DNA of 64,000 nt from Solitalea longa (GCF_002920915.1 NZ_PQVF01000001.1:479615-543614), one strand, 5' to 3'. Shown: positions 46,451-54,980, counted from the stretch's first letter. The notes: generated from the sequence alone by a model not told the origin. Translations and numbers: made by a program.

Positions 46451-47185
46451 ATGAAAACCATAATTACGCTGGCATTTACCTCCATTCTACTAGCTTGCTT
46501 TAATCAGCAAAAACCGGCCGAAGGTTTAAAGATTACTCACCTTACCGGTGATTTTTATGTGTATACCACTTACAAAAACTTTGGTGGTACTATTATCCCA
46601 TCAAACAGTATGTACTTGCTGACCAAAGCCGGCGTGGTAATGTTTGATACACCCTGGGATACTACCCAATTTCAACCTTTACTCGATAGCATTGAAAAAC
46701 GACATCATCAGAAAGTGGTGTTGGCCATTTCTACCCATTATCACGCTGATCGTACTGCAGGACTGGAGTTTTTAAAATACCGAGGAGTTAAAACCTATAC
46801 CTCAAAACAAACCTACGACTTGTGCAAAACGCATAACGAAAAGCAGCCTCAGTATTACTTTATCAACGATACTACCTTTACAGTTGGTGAGCATAGGTTT
46901 ACTACTTTTTATCCCGGAGCAGGGCATACCAAAGACAATATTGTGATCTGGTATCCAAAGGAGAAGATACTTTATGGAGGCTGTTTTGTAAAAAGTACTG
47001 AAAGTCCTGACTTGGGAAATGTGGCTGATGCAGATGTTAAAGCCTGGCCCACTAGTGTAAAAAATGTGATGAAAAAATGCCCAGCCCCACGGTTCATTAT
47101 TCCCGGGCATTTTAGCTGGGAAAACCCTAAAAGCTTGGATTATACACTTCAGCTTTTAAAAGATTATAAGCCCGGAGATAAATAA
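46451..47185 (+). CDS. Subclass B1 metallo-beta-lactamase, lipoprotein
   Basis: This 244-residue zinc hydrolase has all B1 ligands: His96 and His98 with Asp100 in HYHADR, His159 in GAGHTKDN, Cys178 in YGGCFVKS and His220 in PGHFSW. The GGCFVKS phrase is specific to B1 enzymes. The signal ends in LLAC (Cys16), so it should be lipid-anchored in the periplasm. The start at 46451 is chosen because earlier codons belong to the terminator. It would hydrolyse beta-lactams including carbapenems, as chromosomal B1 enzymes of the phylum do. Confidence 0.93.
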   Translation: MKTIITLAFTSILLACFNQQKPAEGLKITHLTGDFYVYTTYKNFGGTIIPSNSMYLLTKAGVVMFDTPWDTTQFQPLLDSIEKRHHQKVVLAISTHYHADRTAGLEFLKYRGVKTYTSKQTYDLCKTHNEKQPQYYFINDTTFTVGEHRFTTFYPGAGHTKDNIVIWYPKEKILYGGCFVKSTESPDLGNVADADVKAWPTSVKNVMKKCPAPRFIIPGHFSWENPKSLDYTLQLLKDYKPGDK

Positions 47186-47191
47186 AAAGTA

Positions 47192-47229
47192 AGAGGCACA
47201 AACATCGAAAATTGATTGTTTGTGCCTCT
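47192..47229. terminator. Terminator between beta-lactamase and rhodanese genes
   Basis: A perfect 13-bp stem AGAGGCACAAACA/TGTTTGTGCCTCT with a 12-nt loop lies between the two convergent genes. T-richness is modest on both sides. Confidence 0.75.
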
Positions 47230-47234
47230 ATATC

Positions 47235-47633
47235 TTAACAAGCACACTGAATTTTTTGCCCGTTTTCTGCGGTTACTTGGGTTCCTTCTGTGGCATAGCC
47301 ATCAAACTTCCACCACTCAATTCCTCCAATCAGTTCTTTTACTTTAAAGCCTAACCGAGCCATATTTAAAGCACCTTTTGTTGAAGCGTTACAACCTATT
47401 CCATCGCAATAGGTAACGTATAAAATATCCTTGTCTAAATGCTGGGTAGTTTCCAAATTCATTTCGCGATGAGGAATGTTAATAGCCAATGGAATATGCT
47501 CTGCTTCAAATCCAAAAGCTTTTCTGGCGTCAAGGGGAACGATTTTTTCTCCACTGTTCATTGCTTCGAACAAATCAGATGGATCCATCTCAAAAGCTAG
47601 TTTATTCTCATAATGTTTAATTTGTAAATCCAT
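47235..47633 (-). CDS. Rhodanese-like domain protein
   Basis: This 132-residue protein has one rhodanese fold: VPLDARKAFGFEAEHIPLAINIPH, then the active-site loop TYCDGIGCNAST with Cys76. A C-terminal CAC follows. It may transfer sulfane sulfur. It is divergent from a LysR gene, which probably controls it. The start at 47633 is chosen because the earlier residues lack homology. Confidence 0.88.
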   Translation of the reverse strand: MDLQIKHYENKLAFEMDPSDLFEAMNSGEKIVPLDARKAFGFEAEHIPLAINIPHREMNLETTQHLDKDILYVTYCDGIGCNASTKGALNMARLGFKVKELIGGIEWWKFDGYATEGTQVTAENGQKIQCAC

Positions 47634-47785
47634 AGTGTAAAAGTTGTTGATTAAATAATAAGACAAAACTATAAAGCAGCTTCTTTCAATAAAAACGAAA
47701 AGAATTCATGCATTTCATCAATAATTTTCATGCAATTTTTTGGCTTATTATCGACAGTTTTGTGTAATCCTATTAATTTTAATAA

Positions 47786-48688
47786 ATGGAGATAAGACAT
47801 TTACGTTTAATAAAGTCGATTGTTGAAGAGGGCAGTATCACAAAGGCAATTGACAAGTTACATCTTACTCAATCGGCATTAAGCCATCAGCTAAAGGAAG
47901 CCGAATACCAACTCGGCATTAAGATCTTTAATAGGGCCAATAAAAAGCTCACCCTGACAAAGGCAGGAGAAAAGATCTATGTAACGGCAAATGAAATATT
48001 AAATAAACTTGCCGAAACGCAAAAAGAAATAAAGGCAATGGTTTACGGTGAAGTTGGAGAAATTCGGATCAGTACCGAATGCTACTCAAGTTATCATTGG
48101 CTGCCATCGGTGTTAAAGCAATTTCATTTACTGTACCCCAATGTAGAATTGAAAATTGTGATGGAAGCCACACATTATCCTTTGCAAAAACTGTTGGATG
48201 ATGTGCTGGATGTAGCCATTGTTAGTGATCCAATGAAAAACGAAAACATAAAATACATCGAACTTTTTCAGGATGAGATGATGATGGTGGTTTCCGAAAA
48301 TCATCACTGGGCTGCCAAAAAATATGTTATAGCCGAAGATTTTGCTTCAGAGCATTTGATCATTCATTCGCTGCCGCTTGAAACAGTTACCGTTCATCAG
48401 TTTGTTTTAGCCCCCGCCAATGTTAAACCCAAAAAGATCACCCCACTTCCATTAACCGAAGCTTCTATTGAAATGGTAAAAGCGGATATGGGAATAATGT
48501 CGATGGCAAAATGGTCGCTGCAGCCTTATTTAAAAAATAATCCTAACCTTAAAGCTGTTAAAATTGGTAAAAATGGGTTGAAACGTAAGCATTATATAGC
48601 TGTTTCAACTAATAAAACCTACCCCGAATATTTCAATCATTTCATTGAGTTTTTACAAACTGAGATCAATTTACAATGGAATACCTGA
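47786..48688 (+). CDS. LysR family regulator, MetR-like
   Basis: This 300-residue protein has a winged helix-turn-helix (RLIKSIVEEGSITKAIDKLH and TQSALSHQLKEAE) and an effector domain whose ISTECYSSYHWLPSVL and FHLLYPNVEL phrases resemble MetR, the homocysteine-responsive activator. ahcY, which produces homocysteine, lies 650 nt downstream, which fits that guess. The GNAT gene overlaps its last 13 nt. Confidence 0.85.
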   Translation: MEIRHLRLIKSIVEEGSITKAIDKLHLTQSALSHQLKEAEYQLGIKIFNRANKKLTLTKAGEKIYVTANEILNKLAETQKEIKAMVYGEVGEIRISTECYSSYHWLPSVLKQFHLLYPNVELKIVMEATHYPLQKLLDDVLDVAIVSDPMKNENIKYIELFQDEMMMVVSENHHWAAKKYVIAEDFASEHLIIHSLPLETVTVHQFVLAPANVKPKKITPLPLTEASIEMVKADMGIMSMAKWSLQPYLKNNPNLKAVKIGKNGLKRKHYIAVSTNKTYPEYFNHFIEFLQTEINLQWNT

Positions 48689-49125
48689 TACGACCGGTAG
48701 AAGAAAAAGATCTGGATCAATTGGTTTTGCTTTGTGAACGCCATGCTGCATATGAGCAAGCAGTCTATTCTTCTGTCGGAAAATCTGAAAAGCTTCAAAA
48801 GGCACTCTTTTCTGAAAATCCTAAACTCTTTTGCCTGGTGGTAGAGAGCAGTGAAGAATTAGTTGGATACTCAACCTATACCTTTGATTTCTCTACCTGG
48901 GATGCTGCGTTGTTCTTACATATGGATTGCCTTTATCTGGATCCTGTCTTTAGAGGTGCCGGAATAGGAGTGGTTATTCTTGAAATATTAAAAAAGATCG
49001 CCATAGAAAAAGAATGCATAAATATCCAATGGCAAACGCCCCTCTTCAATGATAGAGCCATCAAATTCTATAAACGATTAGGAGCTATTGAAAAAGAGAA
49101 AATGAGGTTTTCGTTAGAAGTTTAG
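48676..49125 (+). CDS. GNAT family N-acetyltransferase
   Basis: This 149-residue acetyltransferase has the acetyl-CoA pyrophosphate loop RGAGIGVVILE near residue 95 and the closing FNDRAIKFYKRLGA. It is of the diamine-like subgroup by length and layout. Its start overlaps the end of the LysR gene by 13 nt, indicating translational coupling. Substrate unknown. Confidence 0.88.
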   Translation: MEYLIRPVEEKDLDQLVLLCERHAAYEQAVYSSVGKSEKLQKALFSENPKLFCLVVESSEELVGYSTYTFDFSTWDAALFLHMDCLYLDPVFRGAGIGVVILEILKKIAIEKECINIQWQTPLFNDRAIKFYKRLGAIEKEKMRFSLEV

Positions 49126-49128
49126 ATC

Positions 49129-49254
49129 ATGATACTTCATAACGAATATTTGATCTCAAAAACAGAAAGAAGATTAGCAAAAGCCATAACATTGGCCGGG
49201 AAATTGCATGTTGCTGACCTGATTTTTCAAAATCTATTTCGTATTCAGGACTAA
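49129..49254 (+). CDS. Possible small protein, 41 aa
   Basis: A 41-residue frame opens 3 nt after the GNAT stop, with text MILHNEYLISKTERRLAKAI and an amphipathic tail ending in QNLFRIQD. The tight spacing suggests coupling to the GNAT gene. No family is recognised. Comparison with relatives would decide whether it is real. Confidence 0.35.
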   Translation: MILHNEYLISKTERRLAKAITLAGKLHVADLIFQNLFRIQD

Positions 49255-49318
49255 AAACTTCCGATTTTTTGAATTTTATTCAGTGAAAATCATGTTTTCA
49301 TCTTGTTACGCTGTTATG

Positions 49319-49326
49319 TAACTTTG
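49319..49326 (+). promoter_or_regulatory. -7 box of ahcY promoter
   Basis: TAACTTTG matches TAnnTTTG exactly, 18 nt before the ahcY ATG. A TTTTC word lies about 20 nt upstream as a weak -33 element. Confidence 0.6.
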
Positions 49327-49344
49327 CACAAAATTTATAATAGT

Positions 49345-50673
49345 ATGTCAACTATCAGTAAATCAAAAATTGATTTGAGTTTGCCTTATAAGGTAAAAGA
49401 TATGTCGCTGGCTGAATGGGGCCGCAAGGAAATTGAATTGGCCGAAGCCGAAATGCCTGGTTTAATGGCTATTCGTGCCGAATATGGTGATTCAAAACCA
49501 TTGAAAGGTGCACGCATTGCAGGTTGTTTGCACATGACCATTCAAACAGCCGTTCTTATTGAAACATTAGCGCATTTAGGTGCTGAGGTTCGTTGGAGTT
49601 CATGTAATATTTTCTCAACCCAGGATCATGCTGCCGCTGCTATTGCTGCCGCAGGTATCCCGGTTTTCGCCTGGAAAGGTATGAATGCACAAGAGTTCGA
49701 CTGGTGTATTGAGCAAACCTTATTCTTCGGTTCAGAAGATAAGCCGTTGAACATGATCTTAGATGACGGTGGCGACTTAACTAATATGGTTTTTGATGTT
49801 TACACTGAACTGATCGACGGTATTAAAGGTCTTTCTGAAGAAACTACTACCGGTGTTCACCGTTTACACGAGCGTATGAAAAACGGTACTTTATACATGC
49901 CGGCTATCAACGTAAACGATTCGGTAACTAAATCGAAATTTGATAACAAATACGGTTGCCGCGAGTCGTTGGTAGATGCTATTCGTCGTGCTACCGATGT
50001 AATGTTGGCTGGTAAAGTTGCTGTAGTTGCCGGTTATGGCGATGTGGGTAAAGGTTCTGCTGAATCATTAAGCTCTGCAGGCGTTCGCGTAATTGTTACC
50101 GAGATCGATCCAATTTGTGCTTTACAGGCAGCAATGGAAGGTTACGAAGTGAAGAAAATGAAAGATGCCGTTAAAGAGGCGGATATCGTAGTAACTGCTA
50201 CTGGTAACTATAACATCGTAACTGGCGAGCATTTCAAATCTTTAAAAGATAAAGCCATCGTTTGTAACATCGGTCACTTCGATAACGAAATTGATATGGC
50301 CTGGTTAAACTCGAACTACGGTAATACTAAAATCGAAATTAAACCTCAGGTAGATAAATACACTATTGATGGTAATGATGTGATTGTATTGGCTGAAGGT
50401 CGTTTGGTTAACTTAGGATGTGCAACCGGTCACCCTTCATTTGTAATGTCTAACTCATTTACCAACCAAACATTGGCGCAGTTAGAGTTATGGTTACACA
50501 CTGATCAATACGAAAACAAAGTGTACACTTTGCCGAAGCATTTAGATGAGAAAGTAGCTCGTTTACACTTAGCTAAAATTGGCGTTGTGTTAGATGAACT
50601 GACTGCTGAACAAGCAGCTTACATTGGCGTTTCCGTTGATGGTCCGTTTAAACCGGAAGCATACAGATATTAA
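49345..50673 (+). CDS. ahcY: Adenosylhomocysteinase
   Basis: This 442-residue NAD-dependent enzyme hydrolyses S-adenosylhomocysteine to adenosine and homocysteine, recycling the product of methyltransferases. The motifs [42 protein letters not shown] (NAD site) and the C-terminal PFKPEAYRY are diagnostic. The start at 49345 follows the promoter box; a TTG 42 nt upstream is rejected. Confidence 0.97.
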   Translation: MSTISKSKIDLSLPYKVKDMSLAEWGRKEIELAEAEMPGLMAIRAEYGDSKPLKGARIAGCLHMTIQTAVLIETLAHLGAEVRWSSCNIFSTQDHAAAAIAAAGIPVFAWKGMNAQEFDWCIEQTLFFGSEDKPLNMILDDGGDLTNMVFDVYTELIDGIKGLSEETTTGVHRLHERMKNGTLYMPAINVNDSVTKSKFDNKYGCRESLVDAIRRATDVMLAGKVAVVAGYGDVGKGSAESLSSAGVRVIVTEIDPICALQAAMEGYEVKKMKDAVKEADIVVTATGNYNIVTGEHFKSLKDKAIVCNIGHFDNEIDMAWLNSNYGNTKIEIKPQVDKYTIDGNDVIVLAEGRLVNLGCATGHPSFVMSNSFTNQTLAQLELWLHTDQYENKVYTLPKHLDEKVARLHLAKIGVVLDELTAEQAAYIGVSVDGPFKPEAYRY

Positions 50674-50716
50674 TAATTAGCTATTGGCAATAGCCATTAG
50701 CTTTTAGCATAACTTT

Positions 50717-50768
50717 AGCGCCTCTGCGCCTTTGCGATTATATTTTAACGCAGAGACACAGAGGCGCT
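50717..50768. repeat. REP-like inverted repeat
   Basis: AGCGCCTCTG (50717-50726) and CAGAGGCGCT (50759-50768) are perfect 10-bp complements. The space between them carries related words (CGCCTTTGCG and CGCAGAGAC). Such CTTTGCG/CTCTGCG motifs are dispersed repeats in Bacteroidota. It may also end the ahcY transcript. Confidence 0.65.
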
Positions 50769-50798
50769 GATGTTTTATAAATGATAAAAATTGATCGT

Positions 50799-51047
50799 AT
50801 GAGTAATAACGATGTTATTAAAAAACTTCGCGTGGCGCTAAAACTGAAAGATTCGGATATAGTTGCAATTTTGGCTTTGGTTGATTTTCGAATCACAGCT
50901 ACAGAACTTTCCGCTTTTTTCAGAGCTGAAGATCATCCAAACTTTAAACCAATGGGCGATCAGATTCTACGTAATTTCCTCAATGGGTTAATAATTTATA
51001 AAAGAGGTGTTAGAGAAGAAAGACCTAAAACAGAAGCCTCAAAATAA
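50799..51047 (+). CDS. DUF1456 protein, single-repeat form
   Basis: This 82-residue protein contains one DUF1456 unit (NNDVIKKLRVALKLKDSDIV and DFRITATELSAFFRAEDH). The E. coli homologue YehS carries two units, and this text matches its second copy best, so the gene is either an ancestral single-unit form or an N-terminally trimmed one. I use the ATG at 50799; 50781 is possible. It is the last chromosomal-type gene before the cassette array. Confidence 0.75.
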   Translation: MSNNDVIKKLRVALKLKDSDIVAILALVDFRITATELSAFFRAEDHPNFKPMGDQILRNFLNGLIIYKRGVREERPKTEASK

Positions 51048-51152
51048 AAAAGTATTTTTCTTGCCACACTGTTTGCATCAACAAGATGTAGAATAATGAA
51101 TTCATCATTCAATTGTTTAATGTTTCCTTGAAGCAATTTGTGAGAACGTGTT

Positions 51153-51159
51153 GTTAGGC
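51153..51159 (-). other. attC R''-type box at the cupin stop codon
   Basis: On the minus strand the cupin gene ends in GCCTAAC, an exact RYYYAAC match in which TAA is the stop codon. A matching GTT box is not clear downstream (candidates near 51.08 kb), so this marks the probable outer end of the array, next to the convergent DUF1456 gene. Confidence 0.5.
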
Positions 51160-51525
51160 ACTGCCATTAGTGTTTTTTATTTCCACACTAATTATATGTA
51201 TGTCCTTGTCGCCAATGTTTTTCAACGAATGCGGAGCTAAGGCTTCAGACCATAACGAGCTTGCCGGAACGGGGGTAGAAGCCAGGTTTCTAGAATCCAA
51301 AACAATATTATTGTCTTCGTCATACCGGATAAAATCTGACCAACTTATTACGTAAAGTGATGCTGGCCATTTATGTGTATGCAGTTTAGTGATTTCGCCA
51401 GGCGGAATTAAAGTATCAATAACCCTAACGTAACCATTTTCGCTTAATAATCGATGGTGTTCTGGAGCAGCAACTAAAGCATCAAGTTCTTCAGGCCATT
51501 CCCATTTATCTCCTCTGTTTTCCAT
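51154..51525 (-). CDS. Cupin-like protein (cassette gene)
   Basis: This is a 123-residue single-domain cupin. The metal-binding histidines are in ITKLHTHKWPASLYVIS and a later LAPHSLKNIG. It has no signal peptide, so it is cytoplasmic. Function could be an isomerase, dioxygenase or binding protein. The stop codon sits inside a GCCTAAC box, and the next attC-like site ends 125 nt upstream of the start, the normal layout of an integron cassette. Confidence 0.75.
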   Translation of the reverse strand: MENRGDKWEWPEELDALVAAPEHHRLLSENGYVRVIDTLIPPGEITKLHTHKWPASLYVISWSDFIRYDEDNNIVLDSRNLASTPVPASSLWSEALAPHSLKNIGDKDIHIISVEIKNTNGSA

Positions 51526-51649
51526 AAGAAAATTATTTAGTATCGTGAGCTGCTGGCGAATATAACCCCATTTGCCACAATGAAAACTTGGGCCTATGTG
51601 CTTTTAATTTTCAGCCCTATTTGAGTTTTAGAATACCTGTTCCGTATAA

Positions 51650-51839
51650 GTTTAACGATTGTTGCTAAGGTTTTGAAGCCAATAATTGGCGTTTGGAACA
51701 CTCAATTGCCTATTCCCTTAAATGCTTTTTAAGATACAAAACTTTCTATTACCTCTCCCGCGTCAACTACTGGTCGATGCAGTTTGTGGTTCGTCGTTTT
51801 TCTATTATTATGTGGTCCATTGTTACCAAGCCGTTAGGC
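51650..51839 (-). repeat. attC-like site J
   Basis: On the minus strand it starts with GCCTAAC (RYYYAAC) and ends with GTTAAAC (GTTRRRY), both exact consensus boxes. Inner words TTGGTAA and TTAGCAA pair as the L boxes. At 190 nt it is long. The SDR stop codon lies just inside. Confidence 0.6.
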
Positions 51840-52545
51840 CTTCTTCGCTGAAAAAGCATCCTGTCCTACCCTCAGCGTCAAGCGTTGCATATTTTACAAT
51901 TACGCTTGCGCCCTGCTCAACTGTTTTGGTTCCTTGGTGATTATTAAAGTCTGTAGCAGTAAACCCGGGGCATACACAATTCACTTTGAAGTTGGTGTCT
52001 TTGAGTTCAACCGCTAACATTACAGTGTATGCATTCAAAGCGGTCTTTGATGGACCATAAGCTGCAGGTTTGAATTGTGCAAATTCCCAGTTTGGGTCGC
52101 TGTGATTTGTTAATGAAGATAATTCGGTGGTTACATTTACAATTCTGGGTTGGTCTGATTTTTTCAGCAACTCAATAAACTCCTGCGTTACTTGAACTGC
52201 TCCGAAAAAATTAGTTTCAAATACAACTCGCAAGGTATCAACAGAAACATTTGTTGCTGGTTGCGGAAAGCCCCCACTAATGCCTGCGTTATTAATTAGT
52301 ACATCTAACTTTTGAGTTTTTGCTTCAAGTTCTTGTCTTGCGGCTTTTATTGAATTGATGTCTGTTACATCTAATTGAATGCAGTCCACATTTGTTAAGC
52401 CTATTGCTTTTAAATTTTCAATTGCTTTAAAACCTTTCGTTTTGTCTCGGCTACCGAGGTAAACGAAATACCCAAGCTGTGCTAATTGCTTAGCCGTTTC
52501 AAAACCGATGCTTTTGTTTGCTCCTGTTACTAATGCTGATTTCAT
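51823..52545 (-). CDS. SDR family oxidoreductase (cassette gene)
   Basis: This 240-residue NAD(P)-dependent enzyme has the TGANKSIGFETA dinucleotide motif, NNAGISGG, and the catalytic YGPSKTALNAYT (Tyr and Lys). The substrate is unknown; carbonyl reductases of this size are its nearest type. An AraC regulator lies 65 nt upstream on the same strand with no recombination site between, so the two form one cassette. The end of the gene overlaps an attC box. Confidence 0.9.
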   Translation of the reverse strand: MKSALVTGANKSIGFETAKQLAQLGYFVYLGSRDKTKGFKAIENLKAIGLTNVDCIQLDVTDINSIKAARQELEAKTQKLDVLINNAGISGGFPQPATNVSVDTLRVVFETNFFGAVQVTQEFIELLKKSDQPRIVNVTTELSSLTNHSDPNWEFAQFKPAAYGPSKTALNAYTVMLAVELKDTNFKVNCVCPGFTATDFNNHQGTKTVEQGASVIVKYATLDAEGRTGCFFSEEGLTAW

Positions 52546-52610
52546 TTTTGTATTTTTTGATGAACAGTAAAAGTCGCGGAAGCTAAATCAAGAGAGATGG
52601 ACTATTCACT

Positions 52611-53492
52611 TTAATTGCTTAACAAATCTTGAATGCTTCCAACAAACTGTGTAACACTTTTTCCAGTGGTTTTTTTGAAAAGCTTAGAAAAATAATCCGG
52701 GTCGCTAAAACCTAATTCATAAGCCAATTCCTTTACCGATGTATCGGAATAAAAAAGCTTTCTTTGTGCCTCTAACATCAAACGATTGGTGATAAACTCT
52801 TTTGGCGATACACCTGAAAACTCTTTTACAATGTTGTAAAGATTATTTGTAGTGATAGAAAGATGGTCAGCAATGGTTTGTACAGAATGTTGCTCCGTGA
52901 AATGAGTTTCTACTGCAATTTGAAACTCGATGTATTTGGAAAGTTTGTTTGTTTCCGATTTTTCTTTTACAACATTTTTAAAATATGCATTGTTAAATTC
53001 AGTCATAAGTGCATTAAGATGAGCCAAAATAATTTCAGAATCTTTTTGGTCATTGTCTGCATGCAAAATTTTGTTGAGTATTTCAAAAAGTAGTTGCACT
53101 CGTTGTCTTGAATCGCTATTAAACGAAATGATTTGCGAGTTTAAAGGATTGAGTAAAAACAAAAAGTGTTTAGGAAGTAAAGACAAACAGTTTTGGTCAA
53201 AACTCATTTTGAAACATTCGATATCATCTTTCTTCTGTTCAGGTACAGAGTGAATTTGATTAGGTAAAACGAAAAACAACTGTCCGCTTGTAATGGTCAA
53301 ATCTTTTAAATCAACTTTATGGGTAACTGAACCACTTTCAACAAACACAAAAAAATAATTGGCTTTTCTATGCGGTTGGGTAAGCATTTTCATTACATCG
53401 GCAGGCAGATAATTATTTGAGTTAGAGCTTACTCTAATTGCAAGTTTATCGTGTTGCTTTATTTGTTCAAGTAATCCTTTTATTTCTTGCAT
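52611..53492 (-). CDS. AraC family transcriptional regulator (cassette gene)
   Basis: This 293-residue protein has an N-terminal cupin-like sensing domain (about 1-160) and the C-terminal double helix-turn-helix (SVQTIADHLSITTNNLYN and YELGFSDPDYFSKLFKKTTG). The start at 53492 fits homology (MQEIKGLLEQIKQHD). It probably controls the adjacent SDR gene. A two-gene cassette with its own regulator is uncommon. Confidence 0.92.
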   Translation of the reverse strand: MQEIKGLLEQIKQHDKLAIRVSSNSNNYLPADVMKMLTQPHRKANYFFVFVESGSVTHKVDLKDLTITSGQLFFVLPNQIHSVPEQKKDDIECFKMSFDQNCLSLLPKHFLFLLNPLNSQIISFNSDSRQRVQLLFEILNKILHADNDQKDSEIILAHLNALMTEFNNAYFKNVVKEKSETNKLSKYIEFQIAVETHFTEQHSVQTIADHLSITTNNLYNIVKEFSGVSPKEFITNRLMLEAQRKLFYSDTSVKELAYELGFSDPDYFSKLFKKTTGKSVTQFVGSIQDLLSN

Positions 53493-53525
53493 TAGTGTCT
53501 GTTTGAGGTTTGCCGTATAGTCCCA

Positions 53526-53738
53526 CAATGACCGCTTACATGTTGCTTTTTGCAGTTTTTCTTACTTTCTGTAAAATGTCAATTTCTCTAGTGATTTTTT
53601 AATTTGCAGCTTGTGCATGAGCAGTTGCGGGTGTAAGCTGTGCGTCACTGCCTCTTGCAAAAACATATTATGAAAGATGATACTTTTACCTTAAACCAAT
53701 ACCCTCCATTGTTTATGCATTGTGTTAAGGGCTGTTAT
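53526..53738 (-). repeat. Degenerate attC-like site H
   Basis: The minus-strand end reads CATGTAAGCGGTCATTGT, nearly identical to the end of site K (ATGTTAGCGGTCATTGT) at 58.7 kb, but the GTT is changed to GTA. The other end near the kptA stop carries AATAACAG. Pairing is weak, so the site is probably decayed. Confidence 0.35.
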
Positions 53739-53742
53739 TCTT

Positions 53743-54294
53743 TTAGTCATTCTGCTTCAAATATTTTGTCGGCACATAGTCGGTCAACCAAACACCATTG
53801 TCAGAAATGAAGAATTCAAAGTTGTCTGTATGCATTTGTTCAGAAAGCACCCTAAACACAAAAGGCTTTCCGTGTCGTTGTCCAACTTTTATCGCAGTTT
53901 CAATATCGCTACTCAAGTGAACATGTTGTCGGTTCCGTTTTTCAATTCCTGTGTTCAAAATTGATTGAACTGACTTTTCTCCTGTTCCATGAAAAAGTAT
54001 TTCTGGTGGCTTTTGATTAGTATAACCTAATTCTATTTCTATTGAATGCCCTTGACTTGCCCTTATCTTATCAAGCGTGTCATTAAAAGCAAATCGTTTT
54101 TTTGAGTTTGTCGCAACAATGTGGTCTAGTATTTCTCTGTCAAACGAAATTCCGTAGTTATTTGCTTTGTCAAGCAAGTCGTCAACGTCTGTCCAGCCAT
54201 TTTGGTCAAGGTGAATAGCAATTGTTTCAGGTTGGTGTCGCAATACCAAACTTAAAAACTTGCTAATATGAGTTATCTGTTTATCGCTAATCAT
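53743..54294 (-). CDS. kptA: RNA 2'-phosphotransferase KptA (cassette gene)
   Basis: This 183-residue enzyme removes the 2'-phosphate from spliced tRNA by NAD-dependent transfer, though bacteria lack the matching splicing pathway. The motifs SKFLSLVLRHQPE, ASQGHSIEIE, LFHGTGEKSVQSIL and RQHVHLSSD are complete, so it should be active. In bacteria it may act on RNA repair or ADP-ribosylate nucleic acid ends. It is one gene of the cassette array. Confidence 0.93.
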   Translation of the reverse strand: MISDKQITHISKFLSLVLRHQPETIAIHLDQNGWTDVDDLLDKANNYGISFDREILDHIVATNSKKRFAFNDTLDKIRASQGHSIEIELGYTNQKPPEILFHGTGEKSVQSILNTGIEKRNRQHVHLSSDIETAIKVGQRHGKPFVFRVLSEQMHTDNFEFFISDNGVWLTDYVPTKYLKQND

Positions 54295-54475
54295 TTTTTA
54301 TTTAGTCGCTGTGGTCCCAATTCGCAAAAATCAAGTTAAAAGCTGTATTTATTTCTGAAAATTCATTTGTAGTCTTTTCGTTCTATTGAGCAATACAGAG
54401 TTCAATTCAGTATCGTTATTAAGAGTTCCAAAGTAAGTTGTGTTTTCTGTGTGTTACCAGCTATTTGAATTTTGC

Positions 54476-54853
54476 CTATTTGCTGTAATAACAATCAGCC
54501 TTGTAGCAAAAAGTTTTTTTGTCATTGAATAAAGGAAAATAGGCTGCTTTTTGAGGGGCGTTCACCGACTCACTTGGCTCAAAATAAACACCTTTTTTGC
54601 CATTACGTTCCCAGTTACGAATAAAACCCCGTTTAAAACTTTTTATTTTTTCCTTTCCATTAGTTTCGATGAGCACGATTTCGATGTCAGCGTATTTTTT
54701 TGATTCCTCAAAGTTTTTTTCAATGTCCTTATAGTCAATTGGAATTATGAGCCTGCAATCAGAATATTTCTGTTCATCTAAAGTCGTGCTTTGTCCGAAT
54801 GATAAAGCACACGATGTTAAAACTAATAAGGTCGTAATTAAGAGTTTATTCAT
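54476..54853 (-). CDS. Exported hypothetical protein, 125 aa (cassette gene)
   Basis: This is a small protein with a signal peptide (cleavage near LSFGQ, residue 21). The mature part has a KEKIKSFKRGFIRNWERNG stretch and ends in a tyrosine-rich YKADCYYSK with two cysteines. No family is recognised. The gene ends 181 nt before kptA on the same strand; no clear recombination site lies between, only a GTTACCAG-like word. Confidence 0.6.
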   Translation of the reverse strand: MNKLLITTLLVLTSCALSFGQSTTLDEQKYSDCRLIIPIDYKDIEKNFEESKKYADIEIVLIETNGKEKIKSFKRGFIRNWERNGKKGVYFEPSESVNAPQKAAYFPLFNDKKTFCYKADCYYSK

Positions 54854-54917
54854 TTTAATTGATTTTCTGTGGATTTCTCAAATTGCAGCCAGGGTTCGCA
54901 TATAATTAATAATTAAT

Positions 54918-54965
54918 CATTAACCTCTGCCGGCATAGTTTGTATGCATTGTTACTGTTAGTACT
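54918..54965 (-). repeat. Possible compact attC-like site I
   Basis: On the minus strand GTACTAACAG starts and GAGGTTAATG ends the element, with an inner GCATA/TATGC stem. The AAC and GTT ends are right but the arms are short. Low confidence. Confidence 0.3.
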
Positions 54966-54980
54966 CAGGCACGGCAATTT

